Of a stretch of DNA of 26,559 nucleotides, positions 15,849-25,016 are shown in pieces. The notes under the pieces were generated by a model. It ran no database searches, had not been told where the DNA came from, and saw nothing but the letters and a program-made list of their open reading frames with translations. Every line of letters starts with the position of its first letter. The first letter of the stretch is position 1. Source of the DNA: an uncultured Collinsella sp. Its GTDB lineage: Bacteria; Actinomycetota; Coriobacteriia; Coriobacteriales; Coriobacteriaceae. The stretch is taken from positions 1 through 26,559 of the forward strand of contig CABQHZ010000018.1 in NCBI GenBank assembly GCA_902464175.1, in the 5' to 3' direction. Made by a program: the position numbers and the translations under genes.

Positions 15849-15945
15849 GTGCTCGTGTACTCCTTGCGTAAACACTGCCTGTAACCCGTTAACTGTACCG
15901 CACCTACCGCATCAGCGCGAGGGCGACCGACGATATCCCGTCTAA

Positions 15946-17061
15946 CTAACGCAAACCCTCTACCGCATCGGCCAGAAGAGCAGCGGCCCTATCCTGAGCC
16001 AGGCCACGCGCCGCCTGACGCATGGCGTCGCGCTCCGCCGCGTCATCGACCAGGTGCAGCAGCTCATCGGCAAAGGCAGAACCGTCGATATCGGCATCGG
16101 CGCAGAGCACGCCGGCCCCGGCGTCGACCAGATAACGGGCATTGGTGGTTTGATGGTCGGCCGTCGCATGCGGATACGGCACGAGCACCGAGGGCACGGC
16201 GAGCGCAGCGATCTCGGCCACGCTCGATGCGCCCGAACGCGAGAGCACCAAATCGGCAGCAGCCAGCATATCGCCCATGTTGTCGATGTAAGGCTGGACG
16301 CGGTAACGCTTCGCCTCCTCGGGCGTCAGCGCCAAAGCGCGCTCGGTCTCCTCAAAGCCGTCGGCACCCGTCGAATGCAACACATAGAGGTTCTTGCGCG
16401 AAAGCAGCTCGTTTTTGAGCGAAACCACGCGCTCGTTGAGGTGCTGGGCGCCGAGTGAACCGCCAAAGACGAGCAGCAGCGTAGCGTCCTCGGGAACGCC
16501 AAGTTCCTTGCGGCCGCGAGCGCGATCGCCCTCGATCACCGAGCGACGAACAGGGTTGCCGGTCATGAGCACATGGTCAGGGTCACCTTCGCGCTCAAAG
16601 ACCGAGCGCGCTGCCGGCACCGAGATGCACACGCGAGCGGCGTGGGAGTTCATCATCTTGTTGGCCAGGCCCGGAACAGAGTTCTGCTCATGTAGCAGAT
16701 ACGGAACGCCTGCGCCCTTGCACCACCCCAGCAGCGGAACCTCGACATAGGCACCAAAACCGATGGCGGCATCGGGCTTGCCGACCTTTGAGAAATGACT
16801 GGCGAGCGCACGCTTGGCCTTGTTGACACGCCACAGCGAGGTCAGCGCCGTCCAAGGACGGGAGCGGTCGAAGCCCGTGACCGTAATGGGCACAAAATCA
16901 AACCCAGCCTCGGGGACCAGACGACCCTCGAGCTTGCGCGACTGGCCCACGAACACAACGTGGTGGCCACGATCACGCAGCTCTTCGGCCAAGGCGAGCG
17001 CGGGGTTGATGTGTCCCGCCGTGCCGCCGGCTGCAATAGCAACGGTCATCTTATCGGTCAT
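15946..17061 (-). CDS. murG: Undecaprenyl-PP-MurNAc-pentapeptide GlcNAc transferase MurG
   Basis: This 371-residue GT28-family glycosyltransferase acts at the inner membrane face to turn lipid I into lipid II. GGTAGHINPALALAEEL (12-28) is the acceptor-side glycine loop. GGSLGAQHLNERV starts the C-terminal domain, and SRSGASSVAEIAALAVPSVLVPYP plus HQTTNA form the UDP-GlcNAc site. ATG 17061 is chosen with GAAGGGA 5 bases upstream. The start overlaps the ftsW stop by 11 bases; another ATG at 17049 is possible. Product follows FtsW in the cluster as usual. Confidence 0.97.
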   Translation of the reverse strand: MTDKMTVAIAAGGTAGHINPALALAEELRDRGHHVVFVGQSRKLEGRLVPEAGFDFVPITVTGFDRSRPWTALTSLWRVNKAKRALASHFSKVGKPDAAIGFGAYVEVPLLGWCKGAGVPYLLHEQNSVPGLANKMMNSHAARVCISVPAARSVFEREGDPDHVLMTGNPVRRSVIEGDRARGRKELGVPEDATLLLVFGGSLGAQHLNERVVSLKNELLSRKNLYVLHSTGADGFEETERALALTPEEAKRYRVQPYIDNMGDMLAAADLVLSRSGASSVAEIAALAVPSVLVPYPHATADHQTTNARYLVDAGAGVLCADADIDGSAFADELLHLVDDAAERDAMRQAARGLAQDRAAALLADAVEGLR

Positions 17062-18571
17062 GGTAGTCCCTTCGTACACGCGGTCCCTGGTCGTCGGTGC
17101 GCAAACGCGCCGACGGGTCCGAGTTCAAATCGATTCGATTATATCCGCCGCCCGCATTGCGAGGAGTTGGGCGCTGCGGACGACCTTGCGGCGCCGTTCG
17201 CTGACGCGGACGGGCTGCCGGCTCGGTCGCAGAGCCATCCAGGACGGTAAAACCGTTACGCGAAGATCGCTCGCCGCGCACGTGGGGCACGCCGGCGGTA
17301 CTCTCATCCATAACGGCAAAGCTCTCGCGGCGACGGTCGTACTCATCGCGACGGGCGCTCTCATACGAAACGCGCAGGATCAGACCGGCGAGCATGAGCG
17401 ACACAATAATCGACGATCCGCCGTAGCTAATAAACGGCAGCGGCTTGCCCGTCATGGGAAACACGTTGAGGATGCCCAGCGCGTTAATCAAAAACTGCAC
17501 CGCGAGAATGACCGCAGAGCCAGACGCCATGAGCGCGCCCCGACGATCGGTCGCCTGCTCGGCAATGCGAAACGCCGAGTAGATCAGCATCGCAAACACC
17601 AAGAAGAACAGCACGGTTCCGACAAAACCGACTTCCTCGCCAATGATGGCCAGGATGTAGTCATTGTGCGCCTCGGGCAGATACGAGTACTTCATGGTTG
17701 AGTTGCCGATGCCACGGCCGAACAGACCGCCCGAGGCAAAGGCCATGATGGCAAGCGTGGCCTGATAGCCGTCACCATACTCGTCGGCCCAAGGGTTCAA
17801 GGCAACCTGAATACGCACCATACGGTACGGCTCTGCAACAAGCGCAATCACGATCACGAGAATGCCGAAGATTATCACGCCGATGATAAATTTAGGGTCG
17901 AGACCCGCAAACAACGCCATGCACATGAGGGTCAGCAGGATGATCAGGACGGTACCGAAATCGGGCTGGATAAAGATCAGAAAGAGCGAAATGCCCAGGT
18001 AGATGCCCATCTTGCGAAGGAATTCGTTGATGTTGCCACCGGGCGAAAAGAAGCGATCGAGCATGATGGCCGAATACGCAATGGCAAATGGCTTTAAAAA
18101 CTCGGAAGGCTGGAACTGAATGCCGGCGATGTTGAGCCAGCGCGTGGCGCCACGGCTGCCGCTGCCCACCAAGAACACCAGAAACAGTAGCCCTATCATG
18201 CCTATGAGGAAGATCCTGAGCACATTCTCCCCAAACCAGCTGTCCGGCAAAACGCGCACGATGGCAATCAGCGCCAGAACACCGACCACGGCAAACGCAG
18301 CCTGTCGACCCAGAAAAAACGTCGCTGAGCCATTCTCGTGCAGTGCCTCGACCGAAGACGCCGAGTACACCATCAGCAGACCAAAGCACACCAAGGTAAA
18401 CAGGCAGGCCATAAATATCAGACGGGGGCGCATGATACGGGCGGGAACGCCGGCAATATAGCGTTCGCTAAACGTCTGCCTGCCACGACCGGAACGCGGT
18501 GTGCTGCGCCGCGAGGAAGCACGGTCCGAGTCGGGCCTCCTCATACCTTGTCGGGGGCTCTCCTCTCTCAC
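17051..18571 (-). CDS. ftsW: SEDS-family septal peptidoglycan polymerase FtsW
   Basis: This polytopic membrane protein of about 506 residues has roughly ten hydrophobic segments and polymerises lipid II together with a class B PBP. SEDS motifs include GSGSRGATRWLNIAGIQFQPSEFLK (extracellular loop and next helix), YLPEAHNDYILAIIGEE and FPMTGKPLPFISYGGSS. Both ends are long, basic and disordered: about 45 residues before the first helix and about 115 after the last. GTG 18571 is favoured because AGGGG is 6 bases upstream; TTG 18577 and ATG 18544 are alternatives. It lies between murD and murG, and shares an 11-base overlap with murG. FtsW rather than RodA is supported by the dcw location. Confidence 0.95.
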   Translation of the reverse strand: MREESPRQGMRRPDSDRASSRRSTPRSGRGRQTFSERYIAGVPARIMRPRLIFMACLFTLVCFGLLMVYSASSVEALHENGSATFFLGRQAAFAVVGVLALIAIVRVLPDSWFGENVLRIFLIGMIGLLFLVFLVGSGSRGATRWLNIAGIQFQPSEFLKPFAIAYSAIMLDRFFSPGGNINEFLRKMGIYLGISLFLIFIQPDFGTVLIILLTLMCMALFAGLDPKFIIGVIIFGILVIVIALVAEPYRMVRIQVALNPWADEYGDGYQATLAIMAFASGGLFGRGIGNSTMKYSYLPEAHNDYILAIIGEEVGFVGTVLFFLVFAMLIYSAFRIAEQATDRRGALMASGSAVILAVQFLINALGILNVFPMTGKPLPFISYGGSSIIVSLMLAGLILRVSYESARRDEYDRRRESFAVMDESTAGVPHVRGERSSRNGFTVLDGSATEPAARPRQRTAPQGRPQRPTPRNAGGGYNRIDLNSDPSARLRTDDQGPRVRRDYHDR

Positions 18572-18580
18572 CGGCAACCC

Positions 18581-19987
18581 CTATTCCATTTGCGATTTCG
18601 CTGCAGCGGCAAGCTGGGCCACATAGTCCTTAAACACGCGGCCGCGCTCCTCATAGCCCGAGAACTCATCGAACGAAGAGCACGCAGGAGAAAGTAAGAT
18701 CACGTCGCCACGGCTCGACAGCGAACGGGCAACGTCCACGGCATCGCGTAGGTCATCCGCCTGGGCGATATCCACATCGCCATCGACATCGGCCTCGTCC
18801 ATAGCGGCGGTGAAGCGCTCGCGCGCATCGCCAAAGCAGACGACCGAGCGCACGTTATCCATAACAACGCGCGCGAAGTCCGTGAGCGGCGTGCCCTTAT
18901 CGTGGCCGCCGAGCAGCAAGATCACGTCGTCATCGGGAAATGCCGTCAGTGCCTTCTCGACCGCGTCGGTGTTGGTCGCCTTGGAATCGTTGACGTAGCG
19001 CACTCCGTCAATCTCGCCGCACGGCTCCACGCGGTGCTCGAGCGGCTGGAACGAAGCCAGACCGCGGCGGACACCATCGACATCGGCACCGACTGCCAGG
19101 GCAACCGTGGCAGCGCACAGGGCATTGATAACATTGTGATGGCCCGAGATCTTGAGTTCGGATGTAGCGATGAGCGGGGTCTCGACGCCCTTCAGGCGCA
19201 CGATCATCTTGCCATCGCGCACAAAGGCGACATCCTCACCCTTTGGCTCGTCAAAGGCAACCTTGCAGATGCGACGACCCGGCGTATAGATGTACTCATC
19301 GAACTCGTGAATGCCGGCGTCTTCGACGTCGACAACCACCAGATCGTCATCGACCATATTGTCAAACAGCTTGATCTTGGCAAGCGCATAGTTCTTATGG
19401 CTCTTATGCCAGCCCAAGTGGTCGGGAGTGATGTTGAGCAGCACTGCCACGCGAGGGTGGAGCTCGGTGGTCGTAGCAATCTGATAGCTCGAGAGCTCAG
19501 CCACAAACCACTCGTTGTGGGCTCGGCCGTCAATCTCGTTGACCGGCGGCTCGCCGATGTTGCCGACAGCTACGCTGGCCTCGCCGGCAGCCTTGAGCAG
19601 ATAATCAGTCAGCGACGTGGTGGTCGTCTTACCGTTGGTGCCCGTGATGGCAATCCAGTTATCGGGCGACAGGCGATAGGCAAACTCTGGCTCACCCATA
19701 ATCTGAGCGGCATGTTCGCGCCCGGCCTTAAAGAAGCCCGAGAACTCCGAGATGCCCGGGCACGTCACGCATACGTCATAGGCGCCCTCGACCTGTTCGG
19801 TCCCATAGACAAACGAAGCACCAGCAGCCTCGAGCGCACGCGTGGCGTCATTGGGCTCAGAGGTGCCGCCGCCATACACGGTAACGGCGCTTACGCGCTC
19901 GGGATGTGCCAGCGCCCAGCGGGCGACATCGAGACCGGATTTGCCCTGACCCAAAACGAGCAGGCTAAAGACATCAGCAAGAGGCAT
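18581..19987 (-). CDS. murD: UDP-N-acetylmuramoylalanine--D-glutamate ligase MurD
   Basis: This 468-residue ligase adds D-Glu to UDP-MurNAc-L-Ala. The N-terminal dinucleotide-like fold starts LLVLGQGKSGLDVARWA. The P-loop GTNGKTTTT is at 116-124, and the central domain contains AELSSYQI and LNITPDHLGWHKS. The C-terminal part has DSKATNTDAV, LLLGGHDKG and LLSPACSSFDEFSGYEERG, all typical of MurD. It begins 9 bases after the mraY stop with a weak ribosome site, so coupled translation is likely. Confidence 0.97.
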   Translation of the reverse strand: MPLADVFSLLVLGQGKSGLDVARWALAHPERVSAVTVYGGGTSEPNDATRALEAAGASFVYGTEQVEGAYDVCVTCPGISEFSGFFKAGREHAAQIMGEPEFAYRLSPDNWIAITGTNGKTTTTSLTDYLLKAAGEASVAVGNIGEPPVNEIDGRAHNEWFVAELSSYQIATTTELHPRVAVLLNITPDHLGWHKSHKNYALAKIKLFDNMVDDDLVVVDVEDAGIHEFDEYIYTPGRRICKVAFDEPKGEDVAFVRDGKMIVRLKGVETPLIATSELKISGHHNVINALCAATVALAVGADVDGVRRGLASFQPLEHRVEPCGEIDGVRYVNDSKATNTDAVEKALTAFPDDDVILLLGGHDKGTPLTDFARVVMDNVRSVVCFGDARERFTAAMDEADVDGDVDIAQADDLRDAVDVARSLSSRGDVILLSPACSSFDEFSGYEERGRVFKDYVAQLAAAAKSQME

Positions 19988-19996
19988 GAAAGACCA

Positions 19997-21016
19997 CTAT
20001 CCCAACTGGAAGAACAGAGCAAGGCCAACGGCACCAAAGGCCGCAGCGATAATCCAAAAACGGATGACGACCTTGGTCTCGGCCCAGCCCTTCTTTTCGA
20101 AATGATGATGGATGGGCGCCATAAGGAAGACGCGCTTGTGCGTAAAATGGAAGTAGACAACCTGAATCATGACCGACAGGGTCTCAACGATAAACAGGCC
20201 GCCGATGATGAGGGAGACGACCTCGGTGTTGGTCATGATGGACGTGCAGGCAAACGCGGCGCCCAGAGCAAGCGAGCCGGTATCGCCCATAAAGATGCTC
20301 GCCGGATAGCAGTTGAACCACAGAAAGCCCAAGCAGGCACCGGCACACGCGGTACAGAAGATGGACAGGTTCACGTCTCCGTGCAGAAACGCCATGGCAG
20401 CCATGGCGAGCATGGCGATCATGGAGGTGCCGCCAGCAAGACCGTCAAGGCCATCGGTCAGGTTCACGGCATTAGAAAGACCGGCAATCATCAGCCAGCA
20501 AAAGACAATATAGAGCCACGGGAACGAATAGCCGCAGATGGTGATCGAAAGCACGCCAAGGTCGATCGTCAACCCACCGGGAAAACGAATCTCGGGGGCG
20601 ACGCCGCACCAGTTGACGGCAAATACCGTAAAGGTGACACAGATAATGGTTAGGCCGATCATCTTGGCATGAGGCGTCAGACCGAGCGAGCGCCCATGCG
20701 TAACGGAGGTCAGGTCGTCGATCAGGCCCAGCACGCCGGTCGCCAGCGTGGCGAGCAGTACGAGTACGAGCTCGGTGGTGAGCTTGCCCATCAGCAGGCA
20801 GGTCAGCGAGATCGCGACGAGGATGACAACGCCACCCATGGTGGGCGTTCCCTGCTTAACCAAATGACGCTTGGGGCCGTCGGCACGAACCTGCTGGCCG
20901 ATACCCTCGACCTTGAGCAGCTTGATCCACCACGGCATGAGCAGCAGCGCAATGGCTGCGGCGATGCCAAGCCCCAAAAAAGCCTGATACGTTGGATACG
21001 AGGGATTGCCGAACAT
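19997..21016 (-). CDS. mraY: Phospho-MurNAc-pentapeptide transferase MraY
   Basis: This 339-residue, roughly ten-helix membrane enzyme transfers phospho-MurNAc-pentapeptide to undecaprenyl phosphate, making lipid I. KQGTPTMGG (about 54-62) leads to the catalytic pair D100-D101 in LIDDLTS. NAVNLTDGLDGLAGG (182-196) and FMGDTGSLALG contribute further active-site acids. The MAPIHHHFEKKGW loop near the C-terminus is the MraY signature. The start lies 3 bases after the murF stop, without a good Shine-Dalgarno of its own. Confidence 0.98.
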   Translation of the reverse strand: MFGNPSYPTYQAFLGLGIAAAIALLLMPWWIKLLKVEGIGQQVRADGPKRHLVKQGTPTMGGVVILVAISLTCLLMGKLTTELVLVLLATLATGVLGLIDDLTSVTHGRSLGLTPHAKMIGLTIICVTFTVFAVNWCGVAPEIRFPGGLTIDLGVLSITICGYSFPWLYIVFCWLMIAGLSNAVNLTDGLDGLAGGTSMIAMLAMAAMAFLHGDVNLSIFCTACAGACLGFLWFNCYPASIFMGDTGSLALGAAFACTSIMTNTEVVSLIIGGLFIVETLSVMIQVVYFHFTHKRVFLMAPIHHHFEKKGWAETKVVIRFWIIAAAFGAVGLALFFQLG

Positions 21017-21019
21017 GGG

Positions 21020-22444
21020 CTAGCACACACCTTCCACAAAGCGGTCGAGCTCAACAAAGCGGGAACCCTTGACCAGTACAACATCATGTTTTTCAAGCGC
21101 GCCGCCCATGCGGTCGAGCACCTGCTGATAATCGGAGAACACCTGGATGCGGTCCTCGTCCATGCCCATCATGCGCGCGGCATCGGCCATAAGCTGGGCC
21201 AGCTCACCACCCACGCACGCCAGCATGTCGAGCTTCTTGGCGGCGGCATAGGCGCCCACGAGCTCATGCATGCGAGGAGCCTCATCGCCCATCTCGCCCA
21301 TCTCGCCCAGGATCGCCATGCGAGACCCCGTGCATGAAAGCGAGCACAGCAGATCGAGGCCGGCTGCCATCGATTCGGCGCTGGCGTTATAGGAATCGTC
21401 GATGATGCGTGCACCGCTCTTGGCGCGCTTGATCTCCTGGCGGTGCCCGGTGATCGTAAGACCCCTAAAGGCAGCATCGATCTGCTCGGGCGTCACGCCC
21501 AGGCGATAGGCAACCGCGGCGGCCTTAACGGCATTAGGAACGGACTGCACGCCGGGGATGGCAAGCATGGTATCGATTGTCTCGCCCTGACCAAAATCGA
21601 GCGTAAAGACCGGACGGCCCTCGTCATCAACGCGAACGTCGCGGGCGCGGACCTCATCATCGTCAGAGACACCGGCCAGCATCACGTCGATACCAGCAGG
21701 CTGGGCGAACGTATCGCGAATGAACGGCGTAAAGTCGTCCTCGCCGCCCAAAACCAGCAGCGGCAAATTGTCGCCGGCGGCGCACATGCCCTGTACGATC
21801 TCGGCCTTAGCGCGGGCGATGTTCTCGCGGCTGCCCAAAATGCCGATATGAGAGGTGCCGATCTTGCTCACGATGGCAAGGTTGGGATTGGCGGACTGGG
21901 ACAGGCGCTCGATCTCGTGGAAATGGTTCATGCCCATCTCGAGCACCAGGACCTCGGTATCGGCCGGAGCGGAAAGCACCGTGAGCGGCATGCCGATCAG
22001 GTTATTGAAATTGCCCTTGGTGGCCCAGACACGATAGCGCTTGGCGAGCACAGCGGCGAGCACGTCCTTGGTCGTCGTCTTGCCGATGGAACCGGTAATG
22101 CCAACGACCAGGCAGCCAAGCTCCAGGCGATACGCGTGCGCCAAACGCAGCAGAAACTCCTCGGGATCATCGGTCAGCAAGATGGCACAGCCCTTGTCCT
22201 GCGCCAGCGAGACCAGCTCGGCCTCGGGCTCACGCGTCATCACGACGGCGCCGGCACCCGACTGGACGGCACGGGAAGCAAAATCATTGCCGTCGACGTT
22301 TTCACCGGGAAAGGCGACGAAAATCGTCCCTTCCTCGACCTGGCGCGAGTCGATAACGCACCCGCGGCATACCCGATCGACTTCTCCCGTCACGGTTCGG
22401 GCCCCTGTTGCGGCCGCGAGGTTGTTGACGGCGATCTCTATCAT
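21020..22444 (-). CDS. murF: UDP-MurNAc-tripeptide--D-Ala-D-Ala ligase MurF
   Basis: This 474-residue ligase adds D-Ala-D-Ala to complete the pentapeptide. The N-terminal domain includes DSRQVEEGTIFVAFPGENVDG, the UDP-binding pattern shared with MurE. The P-loop GITGSIGKTTT is at 115-125. GNFNNLIGMPLTVL and LEMGMNHFHEI distinguish MurF from MurE. The C-terminal domain has DDSYNASAESM and LGEMGEMG. ATG 22444 has GGGGAG five bases before it. A 128-base gap separates it from the PBP gene. murE, which often sits there, is absent. Confidence 0.97.
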   Translation of the reverse strand: MIEIAVNNLAAATGARTVTGEVDRVCRGCVIDSRQVEEGTIFVAFPGENVDGNDFASRAVQSGAGAVVMTREPEAELVSLAQDKGCAILLTDDPEEFLLRLAHAYRLELGCLVVGITGSIGKTTTKDVLAAVLAKRYRVWATKGNFNNLIGMPLTVLSAPADTEVLVLEMGMNHFHEIERLSQSANPNLAIVSKIGTSHIGILGSRENIARAKAEIVQGMCAAGDNLPLLVLGGEDDFTPFIRDTFAQPAGIDVMLAGVSDDDEVRARDVRVDDEGRPVFTLDFGQGETIDTMLAIPGVQSVPNAVKAAAVAYRLGVTPEQIDAAFRGLTITGHRQEIKRAKSGARIIDDSYNASAESMAAGLDLLCSLSCTGSRMAILGEMGEMGDEAPRMHELVGAYAAAKKLDMLACVGGELAQLMADAARMMGMDEDRIQVFSDYQQVLDRMGGALEKHDVVLVKGSRFVELDRFVEGVC

Positions 22445-22572
22445 TGCAGCTCCCCTGTAAACCTAAATAATGCTATCGGCGTATTGTATCCCAGCGCCGC
22501 GCATGCGTGGTGCAGGGCATGTGAACACCCCTCATATGGGACAACAAACCACGCCCCAAAGATTGTAACCCC
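22445..22572 (-). other. Intergenic gap between the PBP gene and murF, where murE would be expected
   Basis: These 128 bases hold no supported coding sequence. A minus-strand TACAAT at 22483-22488 resembles a -10 element 38 bases before the murF start, but no matching -35 is seen at normal spacing. No clear terminator was found. Confidence 0.4.
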
Positions 22573-24438
22573 CTACTTCGTGTGCGGGATACCCAGCACG
22601 TCGAGCGCGTTGGCCATAATGGACTGGAACGGCACCGCAGCGGCATCTGAGCCGCTCGGCGTTCCGTCGAGCGTGATATAGCACAGCACCTTGGGCGATT
22701 GTGCCGGTGCAAAGCCCATAAAGGACGACATGTAGTTCTCCTTGAGGTAGCCGCCGTTCTCGTCGGCACGTTCGGCCGTACCGGTCTTACCCGCCACGTC
22801 ATAGCCGTCAACCGCGCCGCCAACGCCCGTTCCCTCCGACACGACCGTCTGCATGCACGATGTCACCTGGGATGCGGCGTCCTCCGAAATCGCGCGCTCG
22901 CCTTCGCCCCAGTCCTTCTCGTCGCCTTTGCTGGACTTATAGAAGTGCGGGGTCATCATCACGCCGCCGTTGGCGATGCCGCCCACGGCACGTGCGATCT
23001 CAATCGGCGAGACAGACAGCGCCTGTCCAAAGCTCATCGAGCCCAGCGTGGCGCCGTCATACTGGTCACGCTCCTTGACGATGCCCAGGCTCTCGCCCGG
23101 AAAATCGACACCAGAGCTGTGACCGATGCCCCACTTGTCCACATAGGCGGCAAAGTCGTCGGCACCGATCTTGCGCCCCACCAGGACAAATCCCACGTTG
23201 GACGAACGGCGCATCATCTCGCGCACATCCATGGTCATGGCGTAGTCGCGCTTGTCGGCATCGGTGACGGTATCGTCGCCCACCTTGATGCTCGCCGGCA
23301 CCTCAAACGACGTACTCGACCGCACGACGCCCAAGTCGAAGCCGGCGCCCGCCACGAGCGTCTTAAAGACCGAGCCGGGCTCGTAGGCGTCGGTGACCAG
23401 GCGCAGGTTCATATCCTCGGTCTTGGCGTTTTCCAAATTGGTCTGGTCGTAGGTCGGATACGAGCAGGCTGCCAAGATCTCGCCTGTCGTAGGATCGGTG
23501 ACCAGCGCCGAGCCGTTCTTGGCCTTTGTCTTCTCGACAGCCTCTGCCAGGGCATCCTCGGCCGCACGCTGGATATTGACGTCGAGCGTCGTCACGATAT
23601 CAACGCCGTCGACCGCAGCCACCTTTTTATAGGCACCGCCCGCGATATAGCTGCCGTCCCTCGCGCGCTCGCGTACGAGAGAACCGTTCGTGCCGGTCAG
23701 AAGCTTGTTGTATTGCTTTTCGAGACCCGTCAAGCCGTCGTTGTCTACATTCACTACACCCAGCACCTGCGATGCCAGATTGCCGTATGGATATACGCGC
23801 TTCATGGCCTGCTCAAAAAGCACGCCGGGCAGGTTCTTCTTCTCCAGCGCCGCAGCGTCGTCTTCGTCCACCTGGCGCTTGATATACACCCAGGTTCCAT
23901 CGGACTCAACGAGCTTACGGCAGGTCTTTTTATCGATTCCAGTTGCCTTGACCAGCGCCGACACCGTCTTGTCAACATCCTCGACAAGCTGGGGGTTCAC
24001 GGCGATGTTGCGACATTCGACCGACGACGCCAGCACGTTACCGTTGCGGTCGTAGATGGTGCCACGTTTGGCATAGAGGGTCTGCGCAAGCAGGCGGCGC
24101 GCATCGGCACGCTCGCGCAGTTTATCGGCTTCGACAATTTGATAGTCGGCAAGGCGAAAGACGCCCAAGCCCAAGCCAAGCCTAATGAAGCCCATGACGG
24201 CTTTGCGGCGAGGCAGAGGCGTGCCCGTGAGCCATTCGGTCGACGAACTCTTGCGCGACCTGGTGTTATGCACTTGAGGGCCGCCCGAGCCGCGAAGTCG
24301 CGACGCCGGGTCGTTGCCACGGGACTGCCCGGCGTTGTAAGATTGCCGACCCGTTCCTTGATAACCAGAACGTCCCCGCGACGAGGGACGTCCAGAACCG
24401 CGGCCCCCATCGGAACCGCGGCGATAGTCATTTGTCAT
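22573..24438 (-). CDS. ftsI: Class B penicillin-binding protein, FtsI/SpoVD type
   Basis: This 621-residue transpeptidase crosslinks septal peptidoglycan with FtsW. Residues 1-78 form a Gly/Arg/Ser-rich cytoplasmic tail. The anchor is about 79-100. The PBP dimer domain follows (RGTIYDRNGNVLA at 125-137; GLEKQYNKLLTG), then the transpeptidase domain with S356-x-x-K359 (GSVFKT), SxN S412-S-N414 and KTG 551-553. No C-terminal PASTA domain is present. The membrane anchor is short and contains Arg86 and Arg95 in a Leu/Gly repeat, weaker than normal. The ribosome site is poor and the start lies 17 bases after the ftsL-like stop, so coupling is likely. Confidence 0.95.
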   Translation of the reverse strand: MTNDYRRGSDGGRGSGRPSSRGRSGYQGTGRQSYNAGQSRGNDPASRLRGSGGPQVHNTRSRKSSSTEWLTGTPLPRRKAVMGFIRLGLGLGVFRLADYQIVEADKLRERADARRLLAQTLYAKRGTIYDRNGNVLASSVECRNIAVNPQLVEDVDKTVSALVKATGIDKKTCRKLVESDGTWVYIKRQVDEDDAAALEKKNLPGVLFEQAMKRVYPYGNLASQVLGVVNVDNDGLTGLEKQYNKLLTGTNGSLVRERARDGSYIAGGAYKKVAAVDGVDIVTTLDVNIQRAAEDALAEAVEKTKAKNGSALVTDPTTGEILAACSYPTYDQTNLENAKTEDMNLRLVTDAYEPGSVFKTLVAGAGFDLGVVRSSTSFEVPASIKVGDDTVTDADKRDYAMTMDVREMMRRSSNVGFVLVGRKIGADDFAAYVDKWGIGHSSGVDFPGESLGIVKERDQYDGATLGSMSFGQALSVSPIEIARAVGGIANGGVMMTPHFYKSSKGDEKDWGEGERAISEDAASQVTSCMQTVVSEGTGVGGAVDGYDVAGKTGTAERADENGGYLKENYMSSFMGFAPAQSPKVLCYITLDGTPSGSDAAAVPFQSIMANALDVLGIPHTK

Positions 24439-24455
24439 ACTCAGCTACCGTCTTG

Positions 24456-24926
24456 CTACTGAGCGGTCGCGGTCGCGTTGGCGCCCGCGGCTGCATCCTG
24501 CGAAAAGTCAAGTGTAACGCTCTCGCTGGGCTCCACCATGCCATAAGCGCCCGCAAGGTCGCGAATACGCGTGTCGGCGCCATAGACCGAATGCATGACC
24601 TCCAGGTCGGAGCTCTCATCGGTCGCCTTTTCGAGCGTGTTGGTAAGCTCGGCGTTGCTGTTGAGCACCTGGGCCGTAACGCCGGCGAGCGCCACGCGGG
24701 CGACGCCGATCGTCATGAAGATGGCCGCAATGATGCAAAACGTTTTAAGAACGCTCATGAAAACCGGGCTTACCGCCTGGTTTGCCTGACGGCCCGCGCC
24801 CGTGTAGACATCAAAGCGCGGCGTGCGCTGCTCACGGGGAGCAACGGGGGCCTGCGGCGTCTCACGATAGGCGGGCATGGCGTTCATATCATAGGCGAGT
24901 GCTGCGCTTGAAGTGTTGTAGCCCAT
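24456..24926 (-). CDS. ftsL: FtsL-like bitopic division protein
   Basis: This 156-residue protein has a polar N-terminus (1-54), one transmembrane helix (about 57-82; VFMSVLKTFCIIAAIFMTIG) and a helical extracytoplasmic part. TRIRDLAGAYGMVEPSES (about 118-135) matches the end of FtsL/DivIC domains, where IxxxAxxxGM is conserved. It ends in an Ala-rich low-complexity tail. FtsL proteins form a complex with FtsQ and a second coiled-coil protein to activate FtsW-PBP. GGGAGG lies 9 bases before the start. The position between rsmH and the PBP gene is exactly that of ftsL; sequence identity in this family is always low, so the name rests on topology and location. Confidence 0.85.
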   Translation of the reverse strand: MGYNTSSAALAYDMNAMPAYRETPQAPVAPREQRTPRFDVYTGAGRQANQAVSPVFMSVLKTFCIIAAIFMTIGVARVALAGVTAQVLNSNAELTNTLEKATDESSDLEVMHSVYGADTRIRDLAGAYGMVEPSESVTLDFSQDAAAGANATATAQ

Positions 24927-25016
24927 GATATGCCGCCTCCCATCCCGAGTACGTTGGTAGTGTGTTTAAGCTTCGTTTATGGTGCGAGCGGGAGGTCCAA
25001 TATCGCGCGGTCGTGC

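Noticed and set aside
18902..20653. A 583-codon plus-strand open frame opposite murD and mraY
   Set aside because: It spans two well-supported minus-strand genes and their junction and shows no recognisable domain, so it is a composition artefact.
22699..24462. A 587-codon plus-strand open frame opposite the penicillin-binding protein gene
   Set aside because: Its translation is low-complexity in Arg, His and Ala with no family motif, and the minus-strand gene has all catalytic motifs. Long antisense frames are common in GC-rich DNA.
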